Shown here piece after piece: positions 24,040-36,643 of a stretch of 64,000 nucleotides of DNA. The DNA is from Chionis minor (Eukaryota; Chordata; Aves; Charadriiformes; Chionididae). Within the stretch, counting starts at the first letter, position 1. Each line of letters starts with the position of its first letter. The notes under the pieces were generated by a model. That model searched no databases. It saw nothing but the letters and a program-made list of their open reading frames with translations, and was not told the origin of the DNA. The position numbers were made by a program, and so were the translations under genes. The stretch is taken from NCBI GenBank assembly GCA_013398295.1, contig VZSF01006838.1, positions 253 to 64,252 of the forward strand. Direction: 5' to 3'.

Positions 24040-25418
24040 CCCTCCCTACCAGTTTCCTGTCTTTCTTAAATTAGGGAGCTCAGAACTGGACACAGTATTC
24101 CAGATGCAGCCTCACCAAGGAGAATGACCTCCCTTGACCTGCTTGCTATGCTCCTCTTGATGCTTCCCAGGACGCCATTGGCCTGCTTGGCCACAAGGGC
24201 ACATTGCTGTCTCATGATCATCCTGTTGGCCACCAGGACTCCCAGGTCCCTCTCTGCACAGCTGCTTTCCAGCAGCTCAGCCCCCAACCTGCACTGCTGC
24301 ATGGGGTTATTCCTCCTCAGGTGCAGGACCGTACACTTGCATTTGTTGAATTTCATATGGTTTCTCCCTGCCCAACTCTCAAGCCTGTCCAGGTCATGCT
24401 CAATGGCAACACAGCCTTCCAGGGTTTCAGCCACCCCTTCCAGTTTCATGTCATCAGCAAACTTGCTGAGGGTACACTCCATCCCTTCATCCAGGTCATT
24501 GATGAATACATTGAACAGGACTGGACCCAGTACTGACCCCTGAGGAACACCACTAATTACAGGCTTCCAGCTAGACTGTGTCCCACTGATCACAAGCCTC
24601 TGAGATCTACCTGCCAGCCAGTTTTCTATCCACCCCACTGTCCATTCATCTAGCCCACACTTTCTAAGATGACCTACTAGGATGCTGTGGGAGACAGTGT
24701 CAAAAGCCTTGCTGAAATCTAGGTAGACGACATCCACTGCCTCATCTATCCATTCGGTCATACCATCATAGAAGGCTATCAGATTAGTCAGACATGACTT
24801 CCCTTTGGTGAATCCATGTTGACTACTTCTGATAACCTTCTTTTCCTCCAGATGCTTGGAGATGATGCCCAGAATGAGCTGTTCCATCATCTTTCCAGGG
24901 ACGGAGGTGAGGCTGGCTAGCCTGTAGCTTCCTGGATCTTCCGTCTTGACCTTTTTGACAGTGGCTTTACAATGCCAATTTTCCCATCCTCAGGCACCTC
25001 GCCTGTTCTCCAGAAGCATTCCAAGATTCCAAGATGATGGAGAGCAGACCAGCAATGACTTCTGCCAGCTCCCTCAGCACTCATGGATGCATCCCATCAG
25101 GACCCCTGGACTTGTGGACATGCAGTTTACTTAGCTGGTCTCTAACTTGATTGTCCTCAACCAAGGGAGAGTATTCCTTCCTCCAGACTTTGTTACCTGT
25201 AGATCCTGGGGGTCCTGAGGGCTGGCCTGAGCAATGAAAACTGAAGCAAAGGCAGCATTCAGTAACTCTGCCTTCTCTGCATCGTCTGTCACCGTGGCGC
25301 TCATTACATTGAATAGCGGGCCCACATTCTCTCTAGTTTTTCTTTTCTCTCCTGTGTACTTGAAGAACCCCTTCCTGTTGACCTTAACATCCCTTGCCAG
25401 AAGACAGACAATGAACAC
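24040..25418 (-). mobile_element. CR1 LINE, RT and linker, without its own 3' end
   Basis: This minus-strand CR1 covers the linker (25131-25418), RT and the beginning of the C-terminal region, ending at about 24040, where similarity stops inside coding sequence. CR1 copies normally keep the 3' end, so a later deletion, insertion or rearrangement must have removed it. The fragment at 23094-23225 may be its displaced 3' end. Confidence 0.88.
24066..24890 (-). pseudogene. CR1 ORF2 reverse transcriptase domain, open 274 codons
   Basis: The frame holds RT fingers and palm: SQHGFTKGKSCLTNLIAFYD, motif A VVYLDFSKAFDT, motif [16 protein letters not shown] and motif C FADDMKL, with both catalytic aspartates retained. 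It continues through SQCALVAKQANG-like blocks to SRSREVILL, after which the frame shifts and reads GEAASGILCPVL, still CR1-derived but in the wrong frame. The upstream linker sits in another frame (25131-25418). It is a remnant, not a functional gene, because it lacks the endonuclease and 3' end. Confidence 0.9.
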
Positions 25419-25485
25419 ATATGCAATAAAAAATTACATCCATGCAAACTAATATAGCTTTTTCAACAAACTTCTGACATTAAGA

Positions 25486-25490
25486 AATGT
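25486..25490. repeat. Target site duplication, left copy
   Basis: The 5-mer AATGT directly precedes the LTR and is repeated exactly at 25899-25903. A 5-bp duplication fits ERVL-class integration. Confidence 0.85.
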
Positions 25491-25898
25491 TGTCCTGGTT
25501 TCAGCTAGGACACAGTTAATTTTCTTCCTAGTAGTTCTGAGTTTTGTATAATGTTGATAACATATATTGTTTTAGTTGTTGTTAAGTAATGCTTATATTC
25601 ATCATGCTCACTATATAAACAGGGGTTGGCTGAGGGGCAGGAGTCTGTGATTGCTGCTCAGGACTATCTGGGCAGTCAATCATCGGGTAGTAAGCAATTC
25701 TATTTTATTACTTATCTTGTATATTCTTTTATCATTATTATTATTATTTTCCTCTTCTGTTACTGTTCTATTAAATTCTCTGTATCTCAACCCACAAGAT
25801 TTTTTTGCCTTTTTCTCCCTCTTCTCCCTACCCTACTGTGGGGAGAGTGAGTGAACAGCCACATGGTCCTAGTTGCCAGCTTGTGTTAAACTGTGACA
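25491..25898 (+). mobile_element. Solo LTR, ERVL-like, 408 bp, intact boundaries
   Basis: The element starts TGTCCTGGTTTCAGC and ends TTAAACTGTGACA, giving TG...CA termini, and is bounded by perfect 5-bp repeats. It contains a TATA-like box (TATATAA, 25612-25618) and a polyadenylation-like signal (ATTAAA, 25770-25775) in the usual U3-R order. No primer-binding site or retroviral genes follow, so recombination between two LTRs probably removed the provirus. Its start resembles the other ERVL-like LTRs in the window, but it is shorter. Confidence 0.9.
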
Positions 25899-25903
25899 AA
25901 TGT
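25899..25903. repeat. Target site duplication, right copy
   Basis: Exact repeat of AATGT found at 25486-25490. Confidence 0.85.
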
Positions 25904-28900
25904 GAATGCATAACTGTACAAAACTTTTAGATAGGTTATCATAAATATGATTAATTTCTGCATTTAGGTAGATTGCTTGGTCTTCCTTGCCAATAGTGTT
26001 ATTTGATCAAGAGTCCATTTGCTTTAAGGGCAGTTATCACGAAACTAGCTTAATACCAGCTCCTCTTCCTTTAGGCAACACTAATACTGCTTTATTTATA
26101 ATTGTTACTAATTGTATTGCTCTTGAAACACTGCTGAAATAAAGATCACCCTCTAGCACTATTTTCTCAGCTCTGTGTCAAAATGCTGAACAGTATTTGC
26201 AAACCAATTTGTATTCTAATTATGTAACTTGAGAATGACCTCGTAATGTTGGGATCTTGCCAGTATTTTGCCAGTATTTTAAAGGATTTATGCAAATTCT
26301 TTACATACATGAAGCTAGATAAAACTAGACAGTTGATAACAGAAGCAACTTGTATATACAGAAAGGCAAATTAACCTCTGAAGTGTCTCAATCAAACAGA
26401 ATAGCTTTCAGAGAAACGTTTAATTTATTATATATAAACAGAAAACATAACATGAAATAGAGAACATCTCTTTTGATGCTGCTTTTTAAATCTGGAAAAA
26501 ATATTTTGTTCTATTTCATGAAAGCTTCACTTGACCCTATTTGACAGACAGTGTATGATTTACATGTGTGTTCTCTGTGTTATGCTGTTCTCCTTTTAGA
26601 GTGAGTGGGTGTGGATTTTCTGGAAGAGAGGAGACTACTTCTTCCCTGGTGAGTAACTGAGCCTGCTGAGTAAAAGAAGGCTCCAAAGATTGCAGGATAT
26701 GGCGGTAGCAATGAAGAGTCCCTGCAAGAAGCTGCAAGACTGAAGCTCAAAAGGGTGCTGATAAGACCAGGAAACAGAAAGTAAAGTGTCAGAAGCAATG
26801 AAAGAAATCCTCTTATGAACAAGAATTGCACAGTCAGCTCCAAGTTAGTCACTGAGTTAACTGAAACCAAGCCTGAAGTCAGAGACCTGCTTGTAAAAAC
26901 ACAAGATGCAGGGCAAGAACTCTTTCTGACCCCTTTTTCAACTTTTTGCTTTCTTTCTTTGCTCTCTTCCTTGGTCATTTCAAGTTTTATCATTTAAAAT
27001 AAAACTTTCCTGTGACATATTTCTTAGTTTGTTTTAAGTTGAAGTTTGAAGAGCTCATTAGGAAGAAAATATCTAGGATGATCTGCTTTAAAGCTCTGAC
27101 TGACATCTGTTCTTCAAGTGCCTCTCCTCATTGTTTATCTTGTTCCTTATGTCCTTTGAAATACTGCTCTGAAGATCCTGCATCACATCTGTTTTCTCCT
27201 GACAGGGAGCTGGTTGTCATTGATATTGTAAAAATTGTATTAAGTACTTGGATTCACTCTCCATCTTTTTGACCCATATCCCTGTAGTCTCTCAGAAATT
27301 GTTCTTATTGATTTTCATCTCATCACACTCTGGCCTGAAACCAAACAGACAATTTAAAACTGGGGCTAGATCTGCTGCAGAAAAATCTGAAAATTTAGAA
27401 AGAGATTTCATTAGACTAAGTATATACATTAAAACACTATATTGCCTTGGAAGAGCCTCATGAAATTCAGGTTTTGCATTCTCAGAAGGTATTTGTGGCT
27501 ACAAGTTTATTAAATCTCAAAGATTGACTGTGGATATGATTTCAACTAAGAAAGTTCTGAAGGAAGGAAAAGGAATAAAAGCAGCTAAATTTAGCACTGG
27601 TACATTATTGTTTCTTAGAAATGCAGAAGATGACAAATGAGCCTCAGAAATGAAAAGGAAGAATGGGATATAGTTCACCCTCCTATAATCATCTGAAAAT
27701 TATCTAAGTTAGCTGTATCGGCTCCCTCTGTTGTCAAGTGAGAAATAGGCACTCTCTGTGCCACATGCAGAGGTGATTAATCTTGTGTGGTTTATAAAAA
27801 ATATATTTATACTAGTTAAAGATTCAATGAACAAGTATATTTGCGCTATTTTTAAAAGAAAAGGGAGAGGTTGCTTCATCTTTAAAATATCATTAACAGT
27901 CCAGATCTTCATATTTTAAATGCTGAACCGTCCAGTAAATTTAAATGTTATGCAAATACTGTGATATCAGATGTCAAAGTAGAAACCTTTTTTAAAGAGG
28001 AGATTAATCTTTTTTTTTAATTAAGTATGTTGAAGCACCTAAATGTATATTTGTTTATACAGTTATATAATGTGATTACAATGCAAATGTGGAATCTTTT
28101 ACATTACAGGATACTCAAATTACAATCTAAACAGCGGTTTGCAGCAGGTGGGTGTGCACACAAGGTTCTTGAAATGAAAGGATTGAAATACATTCCTTCC
28201 AAGTTATCATATTCGTAAATGCTGGTGGTGAACAGCAGTCTCTCAAACCAGATAAAATGAAAGAGAGTGAAGAAATACCTTTGTGTCACTTTAAGGGAGA
28301 CAGTCAAGGCAGTGTAAGAGAAACGTCCACTCTGCTCCCCTTCTGAGTAGCCACCAGATACGAGAAAATACAGATGTTTACAAGTATGTGAGAGGTGGAC
28401 TTGCCTCAAGTCCTGTTGAGGTCCAGGTCAGAAGACTTGTGCTTGCATAAAATAGGAAGGGCATCATATTGACATTTTACCCTGGGAGCCAAAAACACCT
28501 TGGTGCACCTCCTACTTCTAGGAACTTGCACAGTTCACAAAATACAAAATCATTAACACAGCAGATCAAACAGTCAGGCTGTTTTAGCCTTAGATTTTAC
28601 CTACTTCTAAACTGCTGTGGAGTCTGTATCTGTTGTTATTATCTTGGCAATGTGTATCAGATGTCGCATCAATAAAGACTCTATAATCTACATCAGCTGT
28701 TTTTTTCTTAGGTATGAGGTTCTCTGTCACTTTATATAATGATTTTCAGCTGATCTTTACAAGAGTAGTATTGGCCAGACTAAATGAAAGGTGTTAAACT
28801 TAAGCCAGGCCCTTAAACTGAATAACAATGGTGAATTCAATCTCTGTGAATTTCATATGCTTTAGGAAAAATTGTCAAGATACCACCAAAGTTAAATTTT

Positions 28901-29018
28901 ATACTAGAGCATATATCTACAGCTAGTTCTTTTAGAATATAAAAACAAGAATAAGTATATTTTTTTTAAAAAAATCAAACATTTAATTAAAAAAATTATA
29001 GATATTATAAACTAAACA
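25904..29018. other. Unique sequence; one exon-like segment
   Basis: No gene supported. At 26600-26648 a 49-bp segment has an acceptor-like TTCTCCTTTTAG before it and a donor-like GTGAGT after it. A 137-codon minus frame at 26580-26993 overlaps it but shows no known domain. A short direct repeat (GCCAGTATTTT twice) lies at 26259-26280. Confidence 0.45.
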
Positions 29019-30413
29019 TCACAGAACCATAGAATCATAGAATCACAGAATCATACAATAGTTTAGGTTGGAAGGGACCTTAAAGATCGTCTAGTTCCAA
29101 CCCTTCTGCCATGGTCAGGGACATCTTCCACTAGACCAGATGTCCTCACCATCCTCACAGTAAAGAATTCGTTCCTAATATCTAATCTAAATCTACTCTT
29201 TCCGTTTAAAGTCATAACCCATTGTTCTATCACTACATGCCCTTGTTAAAAGTCCCTCTCCAGATTTCTTGTAGGCCCCCTTTAGGTATTGGAAGGCCAA
29301 AAGTTGGTCTCCCTAGAGCCTTCTCTTCTCCAGGCCGAACAACCCCAACTCTTTCAGCTTTTCCTCGTAGGAGACGTTCTCCAGCCCTCTAATCATCTTC
29401 ATGGCCCTCCTCTGGACTCTCTCCAACAGAGAGAGTTGGGTGCCCCAGACCCAGACACATTACTCCAGGTGATGTCTTACTAGAGTGGAGTAGAGGGGCA
29501 GAATCACCTCCCTCGACCTGCTGGCCACACTGTTTTTGATGCAGGCTAGGATGTGGTTGACTTTCTGGGCTGCAAGTGCACATTGCTGGCTCATATTGAA
29601 CTTCTCATCAACCAACACCTCCAAGTCCTTCTCCTCAGGGCTGTTCTCGATCCATTCTTGGCCCAGCCTGTATTTCTGTTTGGGATTGCCCTGACCTATT
29701 TGCAGGACCTTGCATTTGGCCTTGTTGAACTTCCCGAGGTTTGCATGGGCCCATGTCTCAAGCCTGTCAGTCAAGGTACCTCTGGATGACGTCCCTTCCC
29801 TCTAGCATGTCAACTGCACCACACAGCTTGGTGTCATCAGCAAACTTCATGAGGGTGCACTCAATCCCAACATCCATGCCACTGACAAAGATGTTAAACA
29901 GCACCAGTCCCAATACTGACCCCTGAGGAACAGCACTCATTGCTTGTTGCCACTTGGACATCGACCCGTTGACTAAAACTCGTTGATTTCTTCCATTCAG
30001 CCAATTCTTTATCCACCAAGTGACGCATCTATCAATCCACATCTCTCCAATTTAGAGACAAGGATGTTGTGTGGAACAGTGCTAAATGCTGTGCACAAGT
30101 CCAGGTAGATGACATCGGTTGCTCTCCCCTTATCTACCAATGTTGTAACCCTGTTGCAGGAGGCCACCAAATTTGTCAGGCTTGATTTGCCTTTAGGGAA
30201 GCCATGTTAGCTACCACCGATCATCTCCTTATTTTCCATGTGCCTCAGCATAGTTTCCAGGAGGATCTGTTCCATGATCTTACCAGGCACAGAGGTGAGA
30301 CTGACTGGCCTGTTGTCCCGTTTCTTCTTTTTTACCCTTTTTATAAATAGGTGTTAAACTTACCCTTTTCCAGTCAGCAGGAACTTCACCAGACTAGCAT
30401 GACTTCTCAAATA
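29019..30413 (-). mobile_element. CR1 LINE, RT to 3' tail
   Basis: A minus-strand CR1 with a clear 3' tail at its low-coordinate end (repeated AGAATCATAG/AGAATCACAG units at 29019-29055) and the 3' UTR block GGTTGGAAGGGACC. The C-terminal region and RT follow, up to the area just upstream of RT near 30413, where it is 5'-truncated. Confidence 0.92.
29460..30042 (-). pseudogene. CR1 ORF2 reverse transcriptase, frameshifted
   Basis: Two overlapping frames (29767-30042 and 29460-29774) carry successive parts of RT. The first has motif [15 protein letters not shown] and motif C FADDTKL with both aspartates. The second has [29 protein letters not shown] and [17 protein letters not shown] frameshift lies between them near 29770 and a stop follows RHHLE. 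It is inactive. Confidence 0.88.
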
Positions 30414-32199
30414 TCATTGCCTGACTTCCACTTTGTTGGGATGCATTGCTCCTGAGGCCATGATCCTTGAATGTTAAGGAAGTAACCATTACTTTTTCGA
30501 GTATTCTTAAGCCAGCATTTATAGTAAATTCCATACCTGTACCTTTATGAGAACATTTGTGATAAAACCTAGCACCTATCTGCCATGACAAGTTTGTAAT
30601 TACCTTTATTTAAATTGGTAATTTCCTTAAAAGTACTTACTGTGGCATACTTCATGCACAACTTTGCAACCAAGATGCTTGTTTCAGTATCAAATAAAAT
30701 TATCTTTATCCTGCTTATTTTTTAATTTCTATGGGCAGTTTGGAGAGAAGTGTTGTCTTTCCTGTTTCAGAATAAAATTATGTTGCATCTTCTCTACCCT
30801 CAAAATTTGAGCTGAATCAGCTTAGTAATTTCCAGTATATTATAATATTCCAGGTACATAGTTCTTATTATATTTTTACTCCTAAATGACAGCATTGGCA
30901 ACTTCCAGTTGACCGTATTTAGATCTTCCTTTATAGATTAATCCAAGTGAAACTGATTTACTCCTTTATGTCTACTTTTTTTTTTTTTTACTTTTTTTGA
31001 GATCGTATACTACATGTTGCAAAAATCTCCTCTCCTGTTTAGATGGTTTTGTGAGATCTAGTTTCCACTCCTTTGTACTTTGCGTTTTATTTGCAGCTGC
31101 TCAGCCTATGTTTTAAATGGCTGTGGAACAGAATGACAGCTATTTCAAGGCTTTTTCAGATCTGAAAAAGACTGTGTACTTCTGAAAGCATGGGGTAGTT
31201 TGGTCAAAACTGTATGTATGTAAGTATGTATTGTTTTGGGAAGGGAAGGGTTTCTTAAAACCAGTAAAATAACAGTGCCAGTAAATATAAAGAAAAACTT
31301 GGAAAGATGTAAAATTAATGACTCTGAAGACACAATTTAAGAGTTACCACTTGTATATCTAAGGTTGTTCTTAGCCTAAGAATATTCTTGATATTCTTAT
31401 TAAGGTTAAAAATTGCTTTGTAGAAAATCTAGAATTTTGAAAAACTGTTAGTGATAGAATATCAGTACTTCTTACACAGGAAGTTGCAGATACTTTTTTT
31501 GGGTTTTTTAATACTTGGGATCAATTCAGTCAACCTTAAATTTTGAGTAACTTTAGATGGACAGAAGTTACATTTTTGTCTTTCATGAGGCAAAATTTTA
31601 TATGATGTCTGTTTAATATGACAGGTGGGAGGAATGGGATGGCAGGTTAGATAGCAAAGCTAATGATTTTATTTTCTTGTCTTGTCTGCCCCCTCTAAGA
31701 ATCTCAGGCTTATACAAACCCGATCTGTGAAATGCACAAGATTATGCCATTTAGCTTACAAGGATTTAATGAATTCAGGATGTTAACTAACAGTTATTAG
31801 AATCTATATTTCCGAGAAATGTGTTGCAGTAACTACAGGCTGCTTTGCCACATCATGTTTGCATCTCAGTGGGAGGAAATACTTTGTTACTCTGGATTGA
31901 GATTTATATCTACTCTAAGCCCCAGGTTCAAAACTAAGCAAGTTTGGCCCATTTATTGTGTTATTTCCCCTCAGCTGTGTCTTGTTCTCTTTTTGCCTCC
32001 ATGTACACCATAGACAAGATTCTAGAGTTATTTGTTATGTGTGTAGGTACTAGAAATGCAAGAATAATTTAATAAAAGGAAAAAGTGTCACTTAAATTTC
32101 CTCCTCCATGTTGCTCTCAGGCAGCATCCTGTATGCTTGTTGCCTTATGCCCTTCGCTACTTAAAGCTGCTGCAGTTTTGTGATGTTCTTGGTACATAA
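30414..32199. other. Unique sequence, nothing recognised
   Basis: No supported feature. A T run lies at about 30978-30990. Confidence 0.5.
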
Positions 32200-32253
32200 T
32201 TTTTGAAGTGCTTTGGGACGAAAAGTGACATATAAATGTAGGGTATTATTATA
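32200..32253 (+). mobile_element. Possible ancient L2/CR1-L3-like or SINE 3' end
   Basis: The blocks GAAGTGCTTTGGGACGAAAA, GTGACATATAAATG and GGGTATTATTATA resemble the conserved 3' end of ancient amniote LINE/SINE families (AAGCGCTTTGGGAT...GCGCTATATAAATGCAAG...TATTATTAT pattern). The match is short but ordered. Confidence 0.5.
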
Positions 32254-33704
32254 CTGTACTTTGCTTCACTGGAGAAGCTGCATCAGGAAGATTGTTTTAT
32301 TGGGTTATCTCCTAGGTAACTGTGATTCGCTGTAATGATAGTGACTAGCATTCTTTAAATGGGACAGTAGTGGCACAACTACAATCTAAAGGGGATAAAA
32401 TTAGATAGTGCCAAGATGGGTAATGGTGATTAACCATGTACTAAATGGATATAAAATTATAAGCTCTGGCTTCTTAATACAAATGCATTTCCAATTCAAT
32501 ATTAAAGGGTATATTTTCCAAGATTCTCATGAGGTTTTAGTAACAATAAGAAGTTACTGCACTATCATATTTAAGCCTCTACATTTCAGTTGCATCTTAA
32601 ATGATCTAAGTCATTGTACTACTTCTAAGTTAAATGTTAGGGGAAAATGCTTTGTTTTATATATTTTATTTATGTAATTGTAGCAATTGCATAGTAATTA
32701 AGGCCTCAATTCAGCAAAGCAAATAAGGAAAACTTCACTTTTCTTGTTATTTCTGGAGGACAATTCACACATTTGAAGTTCATATTTGCATATTATGATG
32801 AGAAGCCTCGGGATAATCAGATACCATATTCCTCCTCCCACTGAACCACTACACCAACACAACCTTCTACTTTCTCTCACTTGTGCATAACACTCCTTCT
32901 TCATCATTACCATAACATCTCATTTTAAAAGGCCTTAGCTCTACAGTTTGTCTCTTTGCTGACTTCCACATATGATGCTTAAGAAACAGGTCACTGAAAA
33001 CAGACAACAGATTGCACCATGTGTTCTCTGGGATACTGGACCAATGCCAAACAACTTGTCCCTGATTACTATTACCTGTCCTTAACAGCACCATGGAGTA
33101 CAAGTCTCTTACTGCCTTCCAGATTACAGTAACAGGGACATGTTCTGGTAACTGCTTGATTTTTTGCTATTGCTGGGAAAAAGTAAACATCTCTAAGTAA
33201 CAGAAGTAATTCTCCATTCAGCACAATGGAAAAAAGATTCCTGTGTGATAGTGAGGAAGCTGAGAAATGTGTCAGTAAAATGTCGGCTGTTGCCACAATG
33301 CAACCATACTACAGAATATATTTGCAGATGAAAGAATAAATGTATCTAGTGAGATTTCTAACAATCATGTGACAGTATCCTGGAAAACTTATCCTCTTGA
33401 CCCTCCTCTATGTCCCGAGTGTTATACAGAACTTGAAAAATGCATTCCAGGTTCTCTCCTGGAGTACCTATTCATTCTTATAGTTACTCATCTGGAGAAA
33501 AAAGGTCCTAGATTTGGAACAAAGGTTAAATCTTAAATTGGTACTGGATGAGTTTAAATAATTAGAGACATCCAGAAATGGTTATTTATCTACTGATATG
33601 CAATATATATTACCAGAATTTTATATTTATGACTTATTAAGACATATGGAGAGGAAAGCAAGGTGGCTTGCAAAGATAAACTTACAGTAGAATTCAACTT
33701 TCTC
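32254..33704. other. Unique sequence, nothing recognised
   Basis: No supported feature. Open frames stay below 90 codons and lack motifs. Confidence 0.5.
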
Positions 33705-33848
33705 TACTGCTTTCTTTATTAGACTGTCTTTATCTCAATCTGCAAGTCCTCTTGCCTTCCTTCTGTTTTTTCTTCATCCCACAGGAGAAGGGACTGAATA
33801 AATGGCTGTATGGGTATTTGGATGTTGGTTGGGGTCAACCCACCACAA
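33705..33848 (+). mobile_element. 3' part of an ERVL-like LTR
   Basis: The segment matches the last 140 bp of the LTRs at 40744 and 50663: GACTGTCTTTATCTCAATCT, a pyrimidine-rich stretch, a CACAGGAGAAGGGA block, and the end GGTCAACCCACCACAAC. The 5' part of the LTR is absent or unrecognisable. Confidence 0.65.
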
Positions 33849-36557
33849 CTTAATATCACACTTTCTATGAAACCTGATGAAGGAAGGGTGACTGCTTCAC
33901 AATAAACTTCTTATTTTTTCTCTTGGCAAACTTTATGTGAAAATAAAGGTATAACTCATTGAAGCAGAATATTAAGTATAGCTACTGACAAGAATCCGAC
34001 AGTACAGTTTGACAGGTCTCGACAGCAGGTAATGGAACTTTGCCATTTTGCAGGCTGAGAATCTGGCCCTTGATATCCTTCTCTTATGGAAGCTGCATTG
34101 TGATTACTTTAATCTCTGCAAAACAGAGGAAGTTTTTTGTGACTTGCAAGAAGAATCGATGAATTGAAGACAGCCACTGACAGATACAGCTTGAGATCAG
34201 AGTGTTTTACCAAATTACTGTTGCTCTACTATCACTAACTCTATAAAAAAGCGAGCACTGAGCTATTGTAAAACTTAGGTATTTTCAGTGGAAAATTAGA
34301 GCTAAGCTTAGGGCTCTGTTTTTGTCAGAGAAAAATGCAACAAAAATATTTCTGAAACTGGATTGCATTTTCCTAAAGTAAGATTAAAAAACCCACAGTT
34401 TTGATCCTGAGGTAGTTTTTAAATGTGCTTGATCGTATTTAATTTATTTTATAGGAATGAACAAGGACAAATTTATCTGTAGTGGGGCCGTTCTCAATGA
34501 AATTGTAACTCACTAGCAGAAATAATAATATTATTATTATTATCATCATTATCATTATTATTATTATTGTATTAATATTTGAACTATTATTTTGTTCAGA
34601 TATTGATCAGATTTCAGGGGCAGTTAGTTTTATCTTTTTGTATTATTTTATTGAAGATATCACAAAATGAATATTGAAATAAATAATTCCGTACCTCTAT
34701 GCAAAATGTTCATAACTGTGTATTTTTACAACTGACCTAATAGTTATAGTTGAAGACAATATTATACAAAAATGGACAGAGTTCCCCTTGGTACAGTGTT
34801 TTTTGTAAAAAAATAATTATTTTTTTCATACTTTTTTTATGTAACTCTAAAGGATCAGAGTATTTGCTAAGTGCCCTTGTGTGACTTTACTTGAATAAAG
34901 GTACAATACATCCTGTAGCAACAACATGTAACAGCTGTAGTAAAGCTGCTTCACAGTAATAGTAAATTAACATTAGAATTGTGTTGGTAAAAACAAAATA
35001 GGTGAAAAAAGACCATAATGATGCTATTGGTTTTGTTAGTAGTCTATGCAGAAGAATAGCGTTGAACAAGAGATATGTTCTTTTTCTTTAAGCAGTAACA
35101 TAAAAAAATCATAAATCAGAAGGCAGTGTCACGGTAAGAGTTACTGCTTTATGGCACCAAAACCACAGAATACAGAGGTGAGGACGCTACAGATCTTTGC
35201 TACTGAGCACATATTATGTAGCAATATAGCAAAACACAATACTAGATTCTGTGCTATTTGTTGGGAGATGGTATCTTGATGGCTGGTTCTTCTTTCTTTT
35301 TAAGGGAAGTATTGTCTTTCAGAGGGTGAGCACAACAGACCTGGGAATTGAACTCTGCTACCTCCTACATAAACATGGGAAATGTATTATAGACTTTATC
35401 AGAATATGTATATTTAGCAAGACAGTGACATCATCTTAGTTTCAGGTCATCTTGTTCTGTTTTTGAATCAAAGCTTTTCATATCAAAGCATTTTCACTTC
35501 ACTAAGCTAATAACCTAAGTACCCCCTAAAAATCCTATGTATATTAGCAGGAAAAGATTATCCATATCAGAAACTGTCAGCAAAATAAGACTTTAACAGT
35601 TAGTTTATGCTGAATTTGCCTAAGTGATGAGGAAGTCTATATGTCATCTCATGCTGAAGCATAGGCTTGTGTTAGTCTAAGCAATCCTGTGGCAAAATTT
35701 TGGCACAGCTTCAGCTCATTTTGACAGGTTTTGTAGCTGGGTTATCAGGAGTGAGATGTCAGGGATGGAAAGGTGTAAATCTTTTTAATAAAACATGTCC
35801 ATAACTAAGCTAGTTTGGATAAATAAATCATGTGAACAAGACTTTGGCTGATTCCACAAATAAAGGAAAAGAGACAAAGGAACTAGATTCTAAATGACTC
35901 ATAATATTGTCCATAAGGTTTCCTAAAAGCTATTTGGTGCAAGCCCATAAACTAAAATGAAAGCTGACTGTTATTTGCAAGAATAAACACAGGTTAAATT
36001 CACTTCAAGTGCTTAAATATTTTTAAGGTGAATTGTTTCCAACAGTATATTTTGTTTTGATCTGGTTCCATAATACAACTTTGACTTGAACCCAAATACT
36101 ATAAATTGTTCACTATTACTGACAGTCTCCTGTAGAAGCAAAATAAACCAATTTTTAATGCAGACAATAAAATTGGACTGTCTGCATAGGCTCAGGATGA
36201 ACAGTTAGGAGCAAAGTGATATGTTTGTTTCTTATGTGAATAAAGTAATGAAAGGTTTTCTAGTGTTCTTTTTTTCACTTAAAAGTGGAGGATTTGAAGG
36301 AGTTATTTAAACTGGTCTACATTTTTAAGTATGGAGAAGACAACATGGTGAAGTAAAATCAGAATTTGTTAAAACTGAGTGGAGGAGGAGAGGTTGCAAA
36401 GAGCAGGGGTGTGATATCTCCTGTCACTCAGAGTTTCTTTTCTTTTCCTTTTTTTCTTTTCCTTTTTCTTTTTTTTTTGTCTTGCGCATGTGTCAGTTAG
36501 AGGGTGCAGGGTCTTTTCCTGGAACTAGTGGCGCTCCTTTTCTTTCCCTTTGTTTCC
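33849..36557. other. Unique sequence with an ATT microsatellite and a T-rich tract
   Basis: No gene supported. It holds an interrupted (ATT)n stretch at 34506-34575 and a pyrimidine-rich tract at 36431-36479 just before a CR1 3' end. Confidence 0.5.
34506..34575. repeat. Interrupted (ATT)n microsatellite
   Basis: Runs of ATT/AAT with ATC interruptions over about 70 bp. Confidence 0.85.
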
Positions 36558-36643
36558 GGTCCTGGGCAGCAATCTGTAGCTGACTCTACTTGAGCAGAGG
36601 GAATGGAGTAGATATCAGCTTTAGAGATACTGTGATTCTGTGA
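36558..36643 (+). mobile_element. CR1 LINE 3' end fragment, internally shortened
   Basis: CCTGGGCAGCAATCTGTAGC, then TTGAGCAGAGGGAATGGAGT and the tail ACTGTGATTCTGTGA match an avian CR1 3' UTR, but the usual GGTCCCTTCCAAC block before the tail is missing. Only about 86 bp can be identified. Confidence 0.7.

Noticed and set aside
24124..24543. 139-codon plus frame
   Set aside because: Antisense to the CR1 reverse transcriptase at 24066-24890.
26580..26993. 137-codon open frame on the minus strand
   Set aside because: Serine- and leucine-rich with no known motif; it overlaps the better exon-like signal on the other strand and has no coding support.
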